Notes under the pieces: generated by a model
Told to the model about the DNA's origin: nothing
Databases searched by the model: none
Seen by the model: the letters and a program-made list of their open reading frames with translations, nothing else
In this document: positions 63,201-64,000 of the stretch, piece by piece
How the letters are laid out: every line of letters starts with the position of its first letter
Position numbering within the stretch: the first letter of the stretch is position 1
Made by a program: the position numbers and the translations under genes
Source: RFSX01 sp964567435
GTDB lineage: Bacteria; Bacteroidota; Bacteroidia; Chitinophagales; Saprospiraceae
Assembly: GCA_964567435.1 (NCBI GenBank)
Contig: CAZMMQ010000001.1
Location: forward strand, 1 to 64,000
Direction of reading: 5' to 3'
Length of the DNA stretch: 64,000 bases

Positions 63201-64000
63201 TACACCACTAGCGAACTCATATGTATTTTGCAATGATATATTTCCAGCATCACAGGAACCCCCAATTCCATTGAAGGTATGTCTTGCTCCAAACTGATGT
63301 CCAAACTCATGAGCAGCTAGGCTAATAAATCCATTATTATTATTACTAAAGCTACCACTCCAAGCATTGGCTTTTGACCCATCTCTACACACAGATCCTA
63401 ATGCAGCTACGCCTCCTGAGCCGCCTCCGTTAGCCAACCAATCTCCTCCACTAGGATGAGTATGAAAGACATGTCCTATATCAAAATTTCGAGAGTTAAA
63501 CCTATTGTTAACCTCAGCTCCAGCCATCCCTGTCCGACTTCCTTGTGGTATAAATGGATCATTCATTGGGTCAGTATAGTCAGCTCTGGGAGATCCGCTT
63601 AATACCATTTGTACATTGAGATCCTGCTCATATATGAAAGAAATCGCTATCATTTGCTCTGCAACTGCTGCTCTTACACGGGATACAGATCCACCATTAT
63701 TCTGATAGTATTCTCCAGTGGTCGAAATAGCTACTCGAAATACTCTCTTGTGATTTCCGAATTGTTTATTGATGCCGTCCGTATATGAGGACTTTTCTCC
63801 CTTCAATATTTGATTCTCTGAGCCGGTATGATCTGATGTACCACAGCCAGATAAGGGCATATCTTTAATTGAAAATCCTACCTCTTCAACATATTTCTTG
63901 CCTGAATCTGTGTGTCTATAATATTGTCTTACCATAGTGCCACCACTTAGGAACATCATATTGACACCATGAGGACTTACAACCAATCGACCTTGAAGCA
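54225..64000 (-). CDS. Giant metalloprotease with about 29 Ig-like domains and gliding-motility-type C-terminus, partial at 5' end
   Basis: The frame is open to the window edge, so the N-terminus lies beyond 64000. About 3258 residues are visible. A reprolysin-like peptidase domain has HEFGHQFGARH (HExxHxxGxxH zinc motif, 63279-63311) and VMSYNGICG (Met-turn). A beta-rich linker with CNIDDWTLDANNEP and a set of about 29 Ig-like domains with paired Cys and G-Y/A patterns follow (about 61260 down to 54480). The seven units at about 59420-56120 are two-domain repeats of about 156 residues. The end, DALTPNGDGANEELEF to NNSLTIIRE, is the CHU_C/type B T9SS domain. It is likely a surface protease-adhesin exported with the PorP/SprF protein directly downstream. 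Confidence 0.92.
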   Translation of the reverse strand, partial: LQGRLVVSPHGVNMMFLSGGTMVRQYYRHTDSGKKYVEEVGFSIKDMPLSGCGTSDHTGSENQILKGEKSSYTDGINKQFGNHKRVFRVAISTTGEYYQNNGGSVSRVRAAVAEQMIAISFIYEQDLNVQMVLSGSPRADYTDPMNDPFIPQGSRTGMAGAEVNNRFNSRNFDIGHVFHTHPSGGDWLANGGGSGGVAALGSVCRDGSKANAWSGSFSNNNNGFISLAAHEFGHQFGARHTFNGIGGSCDAGNISLQNTYEFASGVTVMSYNGICGAGQNILSETGETNSEAFNYFHVASLVDMTRHLESPVAEACNIDDWTLDANNEPVANANPCGAVYRIPTSTPFFLLGDGTDADGDTLLYTWEQFDNDPSGDTQGEIGDDAALNNRGPIFRCYPPNRNPIRYFPKRGLQLEGFNSYDFEVLPRRARSLTMRFIARDNAFDGGAVDWDQINIQVVSSSFRITSPDGTGQSFSTGEELRVEWDVRGAEDLCDRAEIRISVDGGSSFPYIAASNVDFGRGFQDVTIPDNIPTTERMRFQVICDDYECFGFYDFSSDDITLTSQCNNTTSSAICNTEPLVANFRDGSLDLGNPIALGFEMVNYITTVEATPPTMALTAFSNGNRNDCRQSGPDNPFDQVIITPTESGVYHFEFNDDDRDISAYSIFDRATFDSNNPCPSFIGSNSHHSGSSFVPRRYMRVELESCREYVLISQVTSNNAFNTAIRTIYGPGQLLGTVIDNVATTFVAVNVNDNIIRGIAETGNFIFLDPGEYEVHSVVYDGVDPNSFLGQTISQISSGGCTSVSLNSQSVTINSTCAIVGLDVQTTEACNFRDNMYNVSVTFEVELGPSSGNVTINGQTFPFNGGRNTVELVDLVADGMPVDLSFSFSEDAGCTKTEFDVFVAPENCCLIDIDLGDQRVCTGEVAMLDAGDDGVLYTWFRDGERLPETSSLLSAIDPGEYMVIVEDVNGCQKSDATTVAFDDPPFVDIVTDDIDDACVGDVIRIEAEVSGWDSISWLRNGRVVEELENDFIIRVEDAGIFEIQVFNGGCMTNDFISVALTLSTPFSIGGDLDECVGIPITLESDNPDLDYTWVKFGEGEIANGTSTLLIDGDSTDDSGRFIAIGVNELGCPFRDTVRIDYEIRPDIDLGDDVSTCEGNTININTGGVSPVEWFVDGVIVPNLNFGNFNNPPNGVIEAVARISDNCIERDTIVVTVNPLPQIEAGPNLSFCEGAVIDTIIKVGERDGTQYLYEFNGEVITTASPFTGELQVTEPGEYTVIGSTTDGTRCFAFDEFIVEFVDNPSLTIISAPQELCVGNEDAIVLDASSDGIAWFLNGRLLDESTTVLMISEPGTYEAVIGLNQDCEARVTTVVESIPSPDLTLEEVLDGCSGAPVELVATNENNLTIAWFENGSLIAGENEGSLTVDRSGEFVIVVSDEMGCQSRDTVNVLLEDASTVELDDELTFCSGDIGLITAITNSSTLTWYNGTQQLPFTGTTIEVTTEGIYRAVAQEGQDCEASDEVVVSFSDRPDITLQADSACQGRDLEIFVGPDDAFFYSWFVNGEPISNQTGTLIITESDLGGLTGEISVRVQNREDDCFTEATTEVSFLDGSTLSLMLDGAICDNVGQIVAETNATSLQWFLNGEELTETGTTLEVSEGGTYTAIAGSGPCMAEETIEVTFGSSPDIMLEDTFACGMEDAVFVAGPDSDFEYSWTINGLTQNETSGTFVIPFGTLPTGNARIGVTVRNLNDDCETTSEARVEFLDFPDLSLTIPTDLCEGTPDFLVANSDQSTLTWFRNGEELDETSRVLEVSTSGLYLAEARNGGCIVSDSVDLVFAESPDIELGSISSCSTDDAVFIAGPDAAFDYAWTINQIPLAETSGTLTVASSMIATSMAEVAVTATGSNGCQTSRTATVEFITSSEVVLEEVEVVCEGEATFIVAQTSVSALSWFQDGEQLLETSTTLEVREPGLYLAIAGSGECATRDSIVVTEDNFVEAPMISISNVTSCASDDAVFIAGPNDLDYEWTVGGVLQSETSETLTLSSSMVPGGSAEVNVIAINDNGCRSTAVAMVEFTDSPTLSLMPPTGACDGSSVTIISETNVSSLVWFFNGQQRMEDGTSLEINESGLYTAVAGTGICAARDSIEVTFGESPDLDDLDDQQECAGEPAIFTAGPDGTFLYTWFIDNEEQSETTGTLTVNSNDVSNLNGTISVIATDLGGECSATREANVEFLDIPSLSIIDPGPLCQGTMAFLEVDTDVQSIEWFVNNELQTTTGPSIEITVDGEYEARAGSGRCAVTESITITLLDAPNVSLESQSECLGETAEFIAGPNDAFDYMWFVDGNELMETGGSILLNDSDINGMTAEVVVVATNLDGSCATESVATLEFLDTPSLSIIDPGPLCQGTMASLEVDTDVQSIEWFINDELQTTTGPSIEITVDGEYEARAGSGICGVSESIVITLLDAPDVTISNQSICLGESGEFVAGNDDEFDYMWLVDGLEVSETSGTLTLDETMISGTSAEIRVEATTLDGSCTSSSEAILEFLDTPSLTFEDPGDICNGETGELTASTNVQTLTWLLNDESFPQTATTITIDMPGEYTAIAGSGVCEITQSILVEFVDAPDLSIEASQEEACAGDNVEITLTNDTNEPVEWTIGNMTLPDVGNTISAPESGTYTALVTNSEGCSSEASVDVTFFEFPSAQILNLPMGVCEGSGFEIEAESNGDRFEWFDENGPIPGATGLSQEFDVSGDYIFVAYNEIDCPTEVAFTLEFIPAPSVDLGSDVRECADQDVVLEVADDPDVEYEWFLNGTALGEIGNSIIAIESGQYQVVATNAQVGCSSEDIVMVELVELPTITNTTGSDQITVCEFASERLSVSSDSDMLVWMLNGEIIAENVDNIEATLSGTYTVIASRDIGCETTFDFTVDVISLEPLQFGNVSLCPGDNPVELTIDGNFDSYSWEGGNISETTQTISIPWTPTQSTTMTDITVMGIREGCASETTFNLTIFPELNVDVENLNPEICLGGAVQLNVSGAQNYSWMDPNGSLSSTTISNPIANPETTTTYQLTVSDDNCPSEDQLEVTVFVNPLPVISAGEDRSTIPGETVILMASGADSYIWDNDDLIIGSNSDDEVEVDISEETTFTVIGTDINGCSSSDEVIVSIVADPSLVINVIDALTPNGDGANEELEFLGLESFPQNRLTIFNRWGNIVFEKRGYQNDNVRWNGTRNGEDLAAGTYYYILEFGEFQINNSLTIIRE
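56120..59420 (-). repeat. Seven tandem two-domain units in the giant protease gene
   Basis: Each unit is about 156 residues (about 468 bases): a domain with an AGPDxxFxYxW block followed by one with a WFxNxExL block. Two neighbouring units, near 56640-56840 and 57108-57308, share long identical DNA with a 468-base offset, so they are recent copies. The others have diverged. Confidence 0.8.

Noticed and set aside
1..64000. CRISPR arrays, insertion sequences, prophage genes, toxin-antitoxin or restriction systems
   Set aside because: I looked for short direct repeats with spacers, transposase motifs and phage or defence domains and found none. The only tandem repeats are inside surface-protein genes.

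Overview
The window is a low-GC, gene-dense chromosomal segment of a member of the Bacteroidota, most likely a Saprospiraceae/Lewinella-like gliding marine lineage (the family placement is inference). The evidence is four proteins with type A C-terminal sorting domains of the type IX secretion system (T9SS), one giant protein with a gliding-motility-associated (type B) C-terminus followed directly by a PorP/SprF gene, an S46 dipeptidyl peptidase, a 530-residue signal peptidase I, an almost complete lack of Shine-Dalgarno sequences, and repeated TAnnTTTG promoter elements of the Bacteroidota type. No prophage, insertion sequence, CRISPR array or defence island was found.

Layout. 1-54 is the 5' part of tRNA-Glu. 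147-3017 (minus) holds a T9SS-exported choice-of-anchor-B protein and a hotdog thioesterase. 3052-9457 has arsC, miaA, a lipoprotein asparaginase, a YfhO membrane protein and pyrR-pyrB. 9529-18755 has a TlpA-like lipid-face thioredoxin, an aminotransferase, a one-domain asparaginase, an OmpA-type porin with calcium-binding repeats, purK-purE, pyrC, ribH and a TPR protein. 18861-26457 is central metabolism and replication: pdhA, recF-dciA, cytochrome oxidase subunit III, sucC, an M43 protease, mdh and a peroxiredoxin-like gene. 26510-34282 has tilS, two unknown exported proteins, panB-mltG, a lipoprotein and dnaK. 34364-41722 has an S46 peptidase and a 1632-residue secreted repeat protein of an unrecognised architecture. 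41804-49015 has a dynamin-like GTPase, a wbqC/glycosyltransferase divergent pair, miaE, a Pif1-like helicase, a deletion scar with remnants of two genes, and trmN6. 49026-64000 (minus) has a T9SS subtilase, a propeller protein, lepB, PorP/SprF and the 3' part of a giant metalloprotease with about 29 Ig-like domains.

How the genes fit together. Four separate tRNA-modification genes (miaA, miaE, tilS, trmN6) are scattered here; MiaA and MiaE act on the same A37 residue. pyrR, pyrB, pyrC, purE and purK cover parts of nucleotide synthesis; pdhA, sucC and mdh belong to pyruvate/TCA metabolism. LepB, PorP/SprF and the five T9SS cargo proteins form an export theme.

Most noteworthy observations: the ten-repeat, two-module secreted protein at 36824; the giant protease with seven 156-residue tandem units, two of which are recent copies; the head-to-head scar of a nuclease gene and a TonB-dependent receptor gene joined near 47871; inverted repeats upstream of dnaK, lepB and the S46 peptidase; a basic tail on malate dehydrogenase; a His-to-Gln change in the metal motif of dihydroorotase; frequent TTG starts; and promoters only 4-7 bases from some start codons. 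I did not find a clear new multi-gene system.
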